From: Streptomyces sp. WAC05374
Lineage (GTDB): Bacteria > Actinomycetota > Actinomycetes > Streptomycetales > Streptomycetaceae
Reading direction: 5' to 3'
NCBI RefSeq assembly: GCF_004353505.1
Contig: NZ_SMNQ01000002.1
Span: 186,001-250,000, forward strand
DNA length: 64,000 nucleotides
Shown: positions 1 through 8,476 of the stretch, one piece after another
How the letters are laid out: the number at the start of each line of letters is the position of its first letter
How positions within the stretch are numbered: position 1 is the first letter of the stretch
The notes under the pieces: model-generated
Told to the model about the DNA's origin: nothing
Databases searched by the model: none
Seen by the model: the letters and a program-made list of their open reading frames with translations, nothing else
Program-made: the position numbers and the translations under genes

Positions 1-489
1 GGTGCGGTTGCCGTGCGGCGTGAGGCCGACGGGCCGGGTGTGGGGAACGCCCATGGGGATGCCGTGGAAGTTGACCGACAGCCGCACCCCGAGCCGTTCG
101 ACGATCTGCCGCACGGCTGCCGCGAACCGCTCCCACTCCACGTCCGGCTCCGGCCCCGACAGCAGCAGGAAGGGCGCGCCGGTGGCGTCCTGGAGGAGGC
201 GGACCTCGATGGCGGGGGTCTCGTACGCGGTCCAGCGGTCGCGCCGGAAGGTGAGCAGCGGGCGGCGCGCCCGGTAGTCCACGAGCCTGTCGTGGTCGAA
301 GCGGGCCACCACCTGATGGGGCAGCGATTCCAGCAGGCTGTCGACGATCTGCTCGCCGGTCTCACCCGCGTCGATGTATCCGTCGAAGTGGTAGAGCATG
401 ACCAGGCCGGCCGACTCCTGTGCCAGCGCCATGTCGACGACGGCCAGGCCCTTCGGCTCCCATGCGTACAAATCCTGCGGATCAGCCAC
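1..489 (-). CDS. PAC2 family protein (3' end outside window)
   Basis: The reverse strand reads from a GTG at 489 with AGGAGG about 8 nt upstream; 163 codons are open to the window edge, so the C-terminus is missing. The protein starts [20 protein letters not shown] and continues with a cytosolic alpha/beta sequence ([48 protein letters not shown]). These are hallmarks of the actinobacterial PAC2 family, related to eukaryotic proteasome assembly chaperones; family membership is recognised from memory. No signal peptide is seen. Its exact role is unknown in bacteria, and a link to proteasome or Pup biology is only inferred from the family name. It is divergent from the beta-helix gene at 738. 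Confidence 0.8.
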   Translation of the reverse strand, partial: MADPQDLYAWEPKGLAVVDMALAQESAGLVMLYHFDGYIDAGETGEQIVDSLLESLPHQVVARFDHDRLVDYRARRPLLTFRRDRWTAYETPAIEVRLLQDATGAPFLLLSGPEPDVEWERFAAAVRQIVERLGVRLSVNFHGIPMGVPHTRPVGLTPHGNRT

Positions 490-616
490 GATTACCGCTC
501 CTCCTCGTGTTCCTAGGGAAGAACGTCACAGGCCGTACCGGCATTCCCGCCGAGCGCCATGATCCGTCGCGCGCCGGTTCCGACTGGGGGCGCCGCGAGC
601 GGCCTTGGTCCAGACC

Positions 617-645
617 TTGACATGCCCACACCCCATCCCTACCGT
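617..645 (+). promoter_or_regulatory. Sigma-70-like promoter for the beta-helix gene
   Basis: TTGACA at 617-622 and TACCGT at 640-645 are separated by 17 nt, a near-consensus housekeeping promoter, about 90 nt before the start at 738. Confidence 0.55.
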
Positions 646-737
646 CACGGAGCAACGCGCCGGTTCAGCATCACGCCCGGCGTACACATACGCGAACATC
701 TGCCCTCGCGAGCTCCCCCACGGGAAGGCACCCCCAC

Positions 738-1796
738 ATGCGCACCCGAACCCCCGCCCCGCGCGACCCCGCATCCCGAAGCCGCACCGCGCCCCGCGCC
801 CTTCCGGCCCGGCCCGCACCCCTCGCCGGCCTCCTGGCCGCGGCCCTGGCCACCGGGCTCACCCTCCTCGGCCCGGCCACCGCCGGGGCCTCCCCCGTCG
901 CCGTCGGCGCCACCCCGGCCGCGGTCGTCGACGTCGCGACCGCCGCCCAACTGAAGTCGGCGCTGGCTGACGCCCGCCCCGGCGACACGATCCGCCTCGC
1001 CGACGGCACCTACACCGGCAACTTCAAGGCCACCACCCCCGCGGCCTCCTCCGCCCGGATCACCCTCACGGGCTCCTCCCGGGCCGTCCTCACGGCGGGC
1101 GGCGGCTACGGCCTCCACCTCGACGGCGCGTCCCACTGGACCGTCAAGGGGATCACCGTCACCGGCGGCCAGAAGGGCATCATGATCGACACCGCCACCG
1201 GTGTCGTCATCGACTCCGTCACCGTCCACGGCCTGGACATGGAGGGCGTCCACTTCCGCAAGTCCAGCACCAACGGGGTCATCAAGAACTCCCGCGTCCA
1301 CGACACCGGCAACGACGGCCGCGGCATGGGCGAGGGCATCTACGTGGGCACGGCCAACACCGTGTCGGACCGCAGTGACCACGTACAGATCCTCAACAAC
1401 GTCATCGGCCCGGACGTCGGCGGGGAGAGCGTCGACATCAAGGAGGGCACCACCGGCGCGAGGATCATCGGCAACACCTTCCTGGGCCGCGGCATGACCG
1501 GCGTCCACCACGACGACTCCTGGGTCGACGTGAAGGGCAACGACGTCCTGGTCGAGAACAACACCGGACGGGACACCCTCAACAACGGCTTCGAGGTCCA
1601 CACCCAGCTCAGCGGCTGGGGCTGCGGCACCGTCTTCCGCGCCAACAGGTCGGACCTGACCGGCGCGACGGGTCCGAACCGGTACGCGATCCACGCGCCC
1701 CACCACTCGTCGTCGTGCCGGACGACGGTGTACGCGGACAACACCCGCACCGGCGGCCGCGCCCTGGTCACGCCGGGCGTCCCGGTCACCGGCTGA
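738..1796 (+). CDS. Secreted right-handed beta-helix protein (pectate-lyase-like fold)
   Basis: 352 aa. The Arg-rich N-terminus and hydrophobic Ala/Leu stretch (residues about 20-50, ending TAGAS) form a signal peptide. The mature part opens with the typical AAQLKSALADARPGDTIRL entry and a DGTYTGNF turn, followed by stacked beta-helix rungs (ITLTGSS, VKGITVTGG, VVIDSVTVHGL, GVIKNSRVHDTG, VQILNNVIG, ARIIGNTFLG). This is the parallel beta-helix fold shared by pectate and alginate/chondroitin lyases and related proteins. A polysaccharide is the probable ligand, but no catalytic set can be assigned by eye, so substrate and activity stay open. GGAAGG lies about 10 nt before the ATG. Confidence 0.75.
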   Translation: MRTRTPAPRDPASRSRTAPRALPARPAPLAGLLAAALATGLTLLGPATAGASPVAVGATPAAVVDVATAAQLKSALADARPGDTIRLADGTYTGNFKATTPAASSARITLTGSSRAVLTAGGGYGLHLDGASHWTVKGITVTGGQKGIMIDTATGVVIDSVTVHGLDMEGVHFRKSSTNGVIKNSRVHDTGNDGRGMGEGIYVGTANTVSDRSDHVQILNNVIGPDVGGESVDIKEGTTGARIIGNTFLGRGMTGVHHDDSWVDVKGNDVLVENNTGRDTLNNGFEVHTQLSGWGCGTVFRANRSDLTGATGPNRYAIHAPHHSSSCRTTVYADNTRTGGRALVTPGVPVTG

Positions 1797-1891
1797 CACG
1801 GCCCACAGTCCGCACGGCACGGCCCTCACCGGCTGACACGGCCCGCGCCCGACGGCGCGCGTCCCGGAAACGGCCCCCGACGCACGACCGA

Positions 1892-1917
1892 GGCCCGCCC
1901 CCTTTCGGGGACGGGCC
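1892..1917 (-). terminator. Hairpin terminator after rpsA
   Basis: On the minus strand GGCCCGUCCCC pairs with GGGGGCGGGCC around a GAAA-type loop with one G-U pair. On the plus strand the same position is a C-A mismatch, so the hairpin suits rpsA transcription. It begins 42 nt after the stop. Confidence 0.7.
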
Positions 1918-1958
1918 ACAGTCGTCAGCTACTGCTGCTGTTCAGCGGTGAGCCTGGT

Positions 1959-3464
1959 TCAGCTCTGGCCGCCGGCCAGCTTCTCGCGGAGGGCAGCCAG
2001 GGCCTCGTCCGACGCCAGGGCGCCGGAGTTGTCGTCCGACTCCGAGGAGTACGAACCACCCGAGACGCCCGCCGGGGCACCGGCCGCGGCGGCGGCGGCG
2101 CCACCCTCGGCAGCGGCGGCCTCGTCGGCCTCGCGGGACTTGATGACCTGGGCCTGGTGCTGCTCGAAGCGCTGCTGCGCCTCGGCGTACTGGGTCTCCC
2201 ACGCCTCGCGCTGGGTCTCGTAGCCCTCAAGCCAGTCGTTGGTCTCGGGGTCGAAGCCCTCGGGGTAGATGTAGTTGCCCTGGTCGTCGTAGGACGCGGC
2301 CATGCCGTACAGGGTCGGGTCGAACTCGACCGACGCCGGGTCGGCACCGAAGGACTCGTTGGCCTGCTTCAGGGACAGCGAGATCCGGCGACGCTCGAGG
2401 TCGATGTCGATGACCTTGACGAAGATCTCGTCGTTGACCTGGACGACCTGCTCCGGGATCTCCACGTGGCGCTCGGCCAGCTCGGAGATGTGGACCAGAC
2501 CCTCGATGCCCTCGTCCACGCGGACGAACGCACCGAACGGAACCAGCTTGGTGACCTTACCCGGGACGACCTGACCGATCTGGTGCGTACGGGCGAACTG
2601 CTGCCACGGGTCCTCCTGCGTCGCCTTCAGCGACAGGGAGACACGCTCGCGGTCCATGTCGACGTCGAGGACCTCGACGGTGACCTCCTGGCCGACCTCG
2701 ACAACCTCGGACGGGTGGTCGATGTGCTTCCAGGACAGCTCGGAGACGTGGACCAGACCGTCGACGCCACCCAGGTCCACGAAGGCACCGAAGTTGACGA
2801 TCGAGGAGACGACGCCGGAGCGGACCTGACCCTTCTGCAGGGTGGTGAGGAACGTCTGGCGCACCTCGGACTGGGTCTGCTCGAGCCAGGCACGGCGGGA
2901 CAGGACCACGTTGTTGCGGTTCTTGTCCAGCTCGATGATCTTCGCCTCGAGCTCCTTGCCCACGTAGGGCTGGAGGTCGCGGACACGACGCATCTCGACG
3001 AGGGACGCCGGCAGGAAGCCACGGAGGCCGATGTCGAGGATGAGACCACCCTTGACGACCTCGATGACGGTACCGGTGACGATGCCGTCCTCTTCCTTGA
3101 TCTTCTCGATGGTGCCCCAGGCACGCTCGTACTGGGCGCGCTTCTTCGAGAGGATCAGGCGGCCTTCCTTGTCCTCCTTCTGGAGAACCAGGGCCTCGAT
3201 CTCGTCGCCGACCTTGACGACCTCATTCGGGTCGACGTCGTGCTTGATCGAGAGCTCGCGGCTCGGGATGACACCTTCGGTCTTGTAACCGATGTCGAGC
3301 AGGACCTCGTCCCGGTCGACCTTCACGATGACGCCGTCGACGATGTCGCCGTCGTTGAAGTACTTGATCGTCTCGTCGATCGCGGCGAGGAAGGCTTCCT
3401 CGTTACCGATGTCGTTGACCGCAACCTGCGGGGTGGTGGCGGTGGTCTCGGTGCTGCTCGTCAT
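1959..3464 (-). CDS. rpsA: 30S ribosomal protein S1
   Basis: 501 aa, the usual actinobacterial S1 length. Four S1/OB-fold RNA-binding repeats are visible: about residues 37-105 (GDIVDGVIVKVDRDEVLLDI), 122-190 (GTVIEVVKGGLILDIGL), 208-277 (VNFGAFVDLGGVDGLVHVSE) and 293-362 (VPFGAFVRVDEGIEGLVHIS). The tail is rich in Glu, Ala and Gly. S1 recruits mRNA to the 30S subunit, and actinobacterial forms lack the six-repeat layout of E. coli. The start is the ATG of MTSSTETTATTPQVAVND. The gene is monocistronic, with its own promoter (3662-3690), a leader of about 190 nt and a terminator. The long leader would allow the autogenous control known for rpsA in other bacteria, but nothing proves it here. 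Confidence 0.97.
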   Translation of the reverse strand: MTSSTETTATTPQVAVNDIGNEEAFLAAIDETIKYFNDGDIVDGVIVKVDRDEVLLDIGYKTEGVIPSRELSIKHDVDPNEVVKVGDEIEALVLQKEDKEGRLILSKKRAQYERAWGTIEKIKEEDGIVTGTVIEVVKGGLILDIGLRGFLPASLVEMRRVRDLQPYVGKELEAKIIELDKNRNNVVLSRRAWLEQTQSEVRQTFLTTLQKGQVRSGVVSSIVNFGAFVDLGGVDGLVHVSELSWKHIDHPSEVVEVGQEVTVEVLDVDMDRERVSLSLKATQEDPWQQFARTHQIGQVVPGKVTKLVPFGAFVRVDEGIEGLVHISELAERHVEIPEQVVQVNDEIFVKVIDIDLERRRISLSLKQANESFGADPASVEFDPTLYGMAASYDDQGNYIYPEGFDPETNDWLEGYETQREAWETQYAEAQQRFEQHQAQVIKSREADEAAAAEGGAAAAAAGAPAGVSGGSYSSESDDNSGALASDEALAALREKLAGGQS

Positions 3465-3814
3465 GTGGGAAAGGGCTCCGGTACGGACATGAAGTCGTAG
3501 GTACTGCTACGCCGAGAGCCCGTATCGCAGCTGAAGAAGCCGGACAGCCAAGGAAGCGCCCTACCCCGCCAGGGGAGGCGCCTCGAGAACCGAGGGGACA
3601 TACAACAGATGCGAGCGCGACCTGCTCCGTCTGAGGCGCGCAGGCCCGCAGCGCAACCTTTAGCATACGGGGACGGCCGGACACGGTCAATGCGCGAAGG
3701 CGCACACCCGGGGCAGAACGTCGCATACCCGGCACATTTAAAGTTTGCCAAGGCCATAGTGGCCGCGGCTGCCGCTTCCTGAGGAGCCGTGCGCAACCTA
3801 CAACGGCGGGCGGG
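3465..3814. other. Intergenic region between rpsA and the methyltransferase
   Basis: 350 nt. It holds the rpsA promoter and leader on the minus strand. On the plus side near 3735-3750 is an A/T-rich patch (ACATTTAAAGTTTGCC) that may belong to a promoter for the methyltransferase. A 9-codon frame (GTG at 3789, TGA at 3816-3818) overlaps the methyltransferase start as ATGA. No RNA gene or longer ORF is convincing here. Confidence 0.5.
3662..3690 (-). promoter_or_regulatory. rpsA promoter
   Basis: Read on the minus strand: TTGACC (3690-3685), a 17-nt spacer, then TATGCT (3667-3662). Both boxes and the spacing fit the principal sigma factor (HrdB type). The predicted transcript starts about 190 nt before the rpsA ATG. 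Confidence 0.75.
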
Positions 3815-4609
3815 ATGATCCAAGAGTACGAGCCTGAAGCCACTCGGCGCCATGCCGGTGACACGGAGAGCAGCCGGGCGAGCCGGGGGTGGTGGGACCG
3901 GAACGCGGACGAGTACCAGAGCGAGCACGGGGCCTTCCTCGGGGACGACCGTTTCGTGTGGGGCCCGGAGGGGCTGGACGAGGCCGAGGCGGGCCTCCTG
4001 GGGGACGTCGCCGGCCGGGACGTGCTGGAGATCGGCGCGGGCGCCGCCCAGTGCTCCCGCTGGCTGGCCGCCCGGGGCGCCCGTCCCGTCGCGCTGGACC
4101 TCTCCCACCGGCAGCTCCAGCACGCCCTGCGGATCGGGGCGGACGTGCCCCTGGTGGAGGCGGACGCCGGTGCGCTGCCCTTCCGGGACGGCTCCTTCGA
4201 CCTGGCGTGCTCGGCGTACGGGGCGGTGCCCTTCGTGGCCGATCCGGTACGGGTCTTCCGGGAGGTGCGCAGGGTCCTGCGGCCCGGCGGGCGGTGGGTG
4301 TTCTCGGTGACCCACCCGATCCGGTGGGCCTTCCCCGACGAGCCGGGCCCCGAGGGCCTGTCGTTGTCCGCGTCGTACTTCGACCGCACGCCCTACGTGG
4401 AGCAGGACGAGAACGGCGACGCGGTGTACGTCGAGCACCACCGGACCCTCGGGGACCGGGTGCGGGACGTCGTGGCGGGCGGGTTCCGGCTGGTGGACCT
4501 CGTCGAGCCGGAGTGGCCCGCCTGGAACACGCAGGAGTGGGGCGGCTGGTCGCCCCTGCGGGGCAACCTGATCCCGGGGACGGCGATCTTCGTGTGCGAG
4601 CGCGCGTGA
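3815..4609 (+). CDS. Class I SAM-dependent methyltransferase
   Basis: 264 aa. Motif I (DVLEIGAGAAQCSRWLA, about residues 67-83) binds S-adenosylmethionine. It is followed by ALDLS (motif II), VEADAGALPFRDGSFDLA (motifs III/IV) and VLRPGGRWVFSVTHPIRW (post-motif), giving a Methyltransf_11-type fold. The N-terminus WWDRNADEYQSEHG is typical of small-molecule methyltransferases. The substrate is unknown. No strong ribosome site precedes the ATG, whose initiation may be coupled to a very short upstream frame. Its stop overlaps the hrpB start (TGATG), so the two are probably co-translated, though no functional link is known. Confidence 0.85.
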   Translation: MIQEYEPEATRRHAGDTESSRASRGWWDRNADEYQSEHGAFLGDDRFVWGPEGLDEAEAGLLGDVAGRDVLEIGAGAAQCSRWLAARGARPVALDLSHRQLQHALRIGADVPLVEADAGALPFRDGSFDLACSAYGAVPFVADPVRVFREVRRVLRPGGRWVFSVTHPIRWAFPDEPGPEGLSLSASYFDRTPYVEQDENGDAVYVEHHRTLGDRVRDVVAGGFRLVDLVEPEWPAWNTQEWGGWSPLRGNLIPGTAIFVCERA

Positions 4610-7242
4610 TGCGTGCCGAGGCGCTGGAGCTGCCCGTACGCGCCGCCCTTCCCGCCCTGGAGGGCGCGCTGGACGAGCACGGGGCGGCGGTGCTGTGCGC
4701 GCCGCCCGGGACCGGCAAGACGACCCTGGTGCCGCTGGTGCTCGCGGAGAGGGGCGCGCGCGTGCTGGTGGCCGAGCCGCGGCGGATCGCGGCCCGGGCG
4801 GCCGCCCGGCGGATGGCGTGGCTGCTGGGCGAGCGGGTGGGCGGCCGGGTGGGCTTCACGGTGCGCGGCGAGCGGGTCGTCTCGCGCGAGACGGTCGTCG
4901 AGGTGGTCACGACGGGCGTGCTGCTCCAGCGGCTCCAGCGGGACCAGGAGCTGCCCGGGGTGGACACGGTGATCCTCGACGAGTGCCATGAGCGGCACCT
5001 GGACGCGGACACCGCCGCCGCGTTCCTGCTGGACGTCCGGGCCGCCCTGCGGCCGGAGCTGCGGCTGGTGGCCGCCTCGGCGACGACGGACGCGGAGGGC
5101 TGGGCCCGCCTGCTGGGCGGCGCGCCGGTGGTGGAGGCACCGGGTACGGCGCATCCGGTGGAGGTGGTGTGGGCTCCCCCGGCGGGCTCGGTGCGGCCGC
5201 CGCACGGCATGAGCGTGGACCCGGCGCTGCTGGCGCACGTGGCGGCGGTGGTGCGGCGGGCCCTGGCGGAGCGCGAGGGCGACGTCCTGTGCTTCCTGCA
5301 GGGGGTGGGCGAGATCGCGCGCGTGGCGGGGCTCTTGTCGTCCGTGGGGGCGGAGGTTCTCCAAGTGCACGGGCGGGCTCCGGCGGCCGTGCAGGACGCG
5401 GTGCTCTCGCCCGCTGATGGACGGCGGGTGGTGCTGGCGACGGCGGTGGCGGAGTCGTCCCTGACCGTGCCGGGCGTGCGGGTGGTGGTGGACTCGGGCC
5501 TCGCCCGGGAGCCGCGCGTGGACCACGCGCGGGGCCTCGGCTCGCTGACGACGGTACGGGCGTCCCGGGCGGCCGCCCGGCAGCGCGCGGGCCGGGCCGG
5601 GCGCGAGGCGCCGGGCACGGTCTACCGGTGCTGGAGCGAGGCGGAGGACGGGCGGCTGCCGAGCTTCCCGGCGCCCGAGATCCAGGTGGCCGACCTGGCC
5701 GCGTTCGCGCTCCAGGCGGCCGCCTGGGGCGATCCGGACGCGGCGGGGCTGGCCCTGCTGGACGCGCCGCCCGCGGGCGCCATGGCCGCCGCCCGGTCGG
5801 TGCTGGCGGCGGTCGGCGCCGTGGACGGGGCGGGCCGGGTGACGGAGCGGGGCGGCAGGATGGCCCGGCTGGGACTCCACCCCCGGCTGGCCCGGGCACT
5901 GCTGGACGGGGCGCCGGTGGTCGGTGCGCGGCGCGCCGCCGAGGTGGTGGCCCTGCTGAGCGAGGAGCCGCCGCGCGAGTACGGCGACGACCTGTCGGCC
6001 GCGTGGCGCGCGGCGCGGCGGGGCGGCGACGCGTACGGGGCGCGCTGGCGCCAGGAGGCCCGGCGGCTGGTGGGCCAGCTCGAGGCGGCCGGCGCGGGCG
6101 GCACGGGCCCCGGCCGGGCCCCCGCGCACGCCGCTCGGAGGGACGGCGCGGCCGGTGGCGGGGGCGGGACGCACGACGGCACGCCCGGCGGACGGCGCGG
6201 GACGCACGACGAGGCGGTCCCCGGGAGGGCCGGGACACGGCACGGCACGCCCGGCGGAGGGGGCGACGGGACGTACGACGATGCCGTGACCGGGTTCGTC
6301 GCCGCGCTGGCGTTCCCCGAGCGGGTGGCACGGGCCAGGGGCGAGGGGGCCTTCCTGATGGCTTCGGGTACGGGCGCGGAGCTCGGGGAGGGGTCGCGGC
6401 TGCGGGCGGCTCCCTGGCTGGCCGTGGCGGTGGCGGACCGGCCGTCGCACGCCGCCTCCGCGCGCGTGCGGCTGGCCGCCGTGGTGGACGAGGAGACCGC
6501 GCGGGAGGCGGCCCGGCACCTGCTGGTGGCGGGCGAGGAGGTGCGCTGGGAGGACGGTGACGTGGTCGCCCGGTCGGTGGAGCGGCTGGGCGCCGTCGAG
6601 ACGGCCGTACGACCGCTGAGGGACCCGGAGCCCGCGCTGGTGCGCGAGGCGCTCCTGGAGGGGCTGCGGCGCGAGGGGCCTGCCCTGCTGCGCTGGTCGC
6701 GGGAGTCGGGTGAGCTGCGGCAGCGGCTGGCGTTCCTGCACCGGGTCCTCGGCGCGCCGTGGCCGGACGTGTCGGACGCCGCGCTGCTGGAGCGTGCGCG
6801 GGAGTGGCTGGAGCCGGAGCTGTCGCGGGCGCGGCGCCGGGCGGACCTGGGGCGGATCGACGCGGGGCAGGCCCTTCGGCGGCTGCTGCCGTGGTCCACG
6901 GGCGAGGCGGCCCGGCTCGAGGAGCTGGCTCCGGAGCGGATCGAGGTGCCGAGCGGGTCGCGCGTGCGGGTCGAGTACGGCGGCGAGCAGCCCGTACTGG
7001 CGGTGAAGCTCCAGGAGATGTTCGGCCTGTCGGAAACGCCCTCCATAGCGGGCGTTCCCGTGCTGGTGCACCTGCTGTCCCCGGCCGGGCGCCCGGCTGC
7101 CGTCACGGCGGACCTGGCGTCCTTCTGGCGCGACGGTTACCGCTCCGTACGCGCGGAGCTGCGCGGCCGGTACCCGAGGCATCCGTGGCCGGAGGACCCG
7201 GCGACGGCGGAGCCGACCCGGCGGACGAACGCGCGCCGGTGA
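4609..7242 (+). CDS. hrpB: ATP-dependent helicase HrpB
   Basis: 877 aa, DEAH/RHA-type superfamily 2 helicase. Motif I is APPGTGKTTLVP, motif II DECHERH, motif III SATTDAEGW, motif V LATAVAESSLTVPGV and motif VI RQRAGRAGREAPG. The HrpB-specific C-terminal domain is present, with the conserved end LASFWRDGYRSVRAEL...RYPRHPWPEDP. The ATG at 4609 overlaps the methyltransferase stop, and the longer upstream open frame is antisense-like shadow. An unusual low-complexity Gly/Thr/His/Arg insert (about residues 497-560, DNA 6100-6290) built from GTHDGTPGG-like units sits between the helicase core and the C-terminal domain. The physiological RNA or DNA substrate of HrpB is poorly defined. The 3' end overlaps the convergent DUF3068 gene by 140 nt. 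Confidence 0.93.
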   Translation: MRAEALELPVRAALPALEGALDEHGAAVLCAPPGTGKTTLVPLVLAERGARVLVAEPRRIAARAAARRMAWLLGERVGGRVGFTVRGERVVSRETVVEVVTTGVLLQRLQRDQELPGVDTVILDECHERHLDADTAAAFLLDVRAALRPELRLVAASATTDAEGWARLLGGAPVVEAPGTAHPVEVVWAPPAGSVRPPHGMSVDPALLAHVAAVVRRALAEREGDVLCFLQGVGEIARVAGLLSSVGAEVLQVHGRAPAAVQDAVLSPADGRRVVLATAVAESSLTVPGVRVVVDSGLAREPRVDHARGLGSLTTVRASRAAARQRAGRAGREAPGTVYRCWSEAEDGRLPSFPAPEIQVADLAAFALQAAAWGDPDAAGLALLDAPPAGAMAAARSVLAAVGAVDGAGRVTERGGRMARLGLHPRLARALLDGAPVVGARRAAEVVALLSEEPPREYGDDLSAAWRAARRGGDAYGARWRQEARRLVGQLEAAGAGGTGPGRAPAHAARRDGAAGGGGGTHDGTPGGRRGTHDEAVPGRAGTRHGTPGGGGDGTYDDAVTGFVAALAFPERVARARGEGAFLMASGTGAELGEGSRLRAAPWLAVAVADRPSHAASARVRLAAVVDEETAREAARHLLVAGEEVRWEDGDVVARSVERLGAVETAVRPLRDPEPALVREALLEGLRREGPALLRWSRESGELRQRLAFLHRVLGAPWPDVSDAALLERAREWLEPELSRARRRADLGRIDAGQALRRLLPWSTGEAARLEELAPERIEVPSGSRVRVEYGGEQPVLAVKLQEMFGLSETPSIAGVPVLVHLLSPAGRPAAVTADLASFWRDGYRSVRAELRGRYPRHPWPEDPATAEPTRRTNARR

Positions 7243-8194
7243 CGGCCGGGCGGTGGCGTGCGCGGGCCTCCAGCCACAGGGACAGCGCCGCCAGCCCCGT
7301 ACCGAGGAGGACGAAGCTCCAGGGGAGGTACGACGTCATCAGCAGCACCAGGCGGCGCTGTGAGCGCACCAGGTCGACGGTGTGCTCCAGGTAGTCCTGG
7401 CGCATCCTGACGTGGCCGGCGAAGGCGGTGACCTTGGCGCGTCCGCCCAGCAGGGTGCCGCCGCGCAGCTCCTCCCGGTGGATCTCCTCGCCGTTGACGG
7501 GGGCTCCGGTGACCGGTTCCACCCAGAACATGCGCGTGGTGGTGTACCAGCGGGTGGTGCCGGTCCGCTCTTCGAGCGTCGTGGCGTCGATGCCCGGGAG
7601 CGGCATTCTCCTGGGGTAGGGCACCTTGGTCCAGGGGATGGTCTGCTCGAAGTAGTACACCTCCAGGCCGCGGAAGGTGCGGGTGCCCTTGTAGTGGATG
7701 GGCGCGGAGGTGCGGGTCTGGGCGTCGAAGTAGGTGTAGTCCCGCTTCTCGGTGAGGAAGGGCCATTTGAACTCGATGCCCTCGCGCCGGACCGGGTCGC
7801 CGTCGACCGATTCGCCGGTGGCGTGGACGGGTTGCTGGGTGTGGGCGTCGAAGATGTAGCGCTCGGGGATCTGGGACACCATCGCGCCGTCGGGGCCGAC
7901 GACGTGGGAGAGGGTGTCCCAGACGACGACGTCGCGGCCCGCGTCGCGTTCGATGCGCCGGGACTCCTCGACGTTGCCCTTGAGGGTCTGGACGATGGTG
8001 ACCTTGTCGACCCGCTCGGCCTTCATGGTGTCGTACGCCAGGAGGGTCGCCGGTTTCGCCTCCAGGACCATCTCCTGGTACTGGCCGGCCGGGATCTTCG
8101 CCAGCCGCGGGAAGGCGTACCAGCGCAGGGTGGGTGCCATGGCGGTGAAGAAGACCGCGAGGGAGAGGAGGACGAGGCCGGCTCGGCGGCGCAT
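7103..8194 (-). CDS. DUF3068 (PorA-like) membrane protein
   Basis: 363 aa. There is one N-terminal membrane segment (residues 5-24, GLVLLSLAVFFTAMAP), a long extracytoplasmic domain (conserved IDATTLEERTGTTRWYTTTR, MFWVEPVTG, DYTYFDAQT), and a second membrane segment near residues 292-312 (YLPWSFVLLGTGLAALSL). A basic, Pro/Ser-rich cytoplasmic tail of about 50 aa follows, and most of it is read antisense to the end of hrpB. This architecture matches the DUF3068 family of actinomycetes; function is not established. AGGAGGG overlaps the stop of the 46-aa membrane protein just upstream (13-nt gap), so the two form an operon. Confidence 0.85.
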   Translation of the reverse strand: MRRRAGLVLLSLAVFFTAMAPTLRWYAFPRLAKIPAGQYQEMVLEAKPATLLAYDTMKAERVDKVTIVQTLKGNVEESRRIERDAGRDVVVWDTLSHVVGPDGAMVSQIPERYIFDAHTQQPVHATGESVDGDPVRREGIEFKWPFLTEKRDYTYFDAQTRTSAPIHYKGTRTFRGLEVYYFEQTIPWTKVPYPRRMPLPGIDATTLEERTGTTRWYTTTRMFWVEPVTGAPVNGEEIHREELRGGTLLGGRAKVTAFAGHVRMRQDYLEHTVDLVRSQRRLVLLMTSYLPWSFVLLGTGLAALSLWLEARARHRPAVTGARSSAGSAPPSPGPPATDASGTGRAAPRVRSGNRRARRTPGPP

Positions 8195-8207
8195 GGCGGT
8201 CGCCCTC

Positions 8208-8348
8208 CTACTTCTTGGGTCCGGGGACCGTGGTGAGGAGCGGCTCGGGTGAGGTGTGGCCCTCGGGCGCGGGGTCGGTGACGGCCAGCAGCAGCATCAG
8301 GAGCAGGACGGGGACGAGCCCCAGGGCGGCGGCTATGAGGGCGCGCAT
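8208..8348 (-). CDS. Small single-pass membrane protein (46 aa)
   Basis: A 46-codon gene starting ATG at 8348 with GGGAGG about 8 nt upstream. The sequence begins MRALIAAALGLVPVLLLMLL: one strong membrane helix (residues 3-23) followed by a short Pro-rich outside or tail segment ending PGPKK. It ends 13 nt before the DUF3068 start, and its stop lies inside that gene's ribosome site, which argues it is real and expressed with it. I do not recognise the family. A plausible role is an accessory subunit or chaperone of the DUF3068 protein, from proximity alone. Confidence 0.7.
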   Translation of the reverse strand: MRALIAAALGLVPVLLLMLLLAVTDPAPEGHTSPEPLLTTVPGPKK

Positions 8349-8423
8349 GGACCGGCCTCCCTGTCTGATGCTCCGTCAGGTGGCTGGCACCGTAGCAACC
8401 GCGTTGCGAGATGAGAACACACG

Positions 8424-8456
8424 GCACCGCCCCGCCGGTGGCCGGCGGGGCGGTGC
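8424..8456 (-). terminator. Strong hairpin terminator after the lytic transglycosylase
   Basis: Perfect 15-bp inverted repeat, GCACCGCCCCGCCGG / CCGGCGGGGCGGTGC, with a 3-nt loop. It lies 20 nt after the stop of the gene at 8477-10186. No T-run, as is usual in Streptomyces. Confidence 0.8.
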
Positions 8457-8476
8457 GTGCGGTGTGCGGTGGGCCG

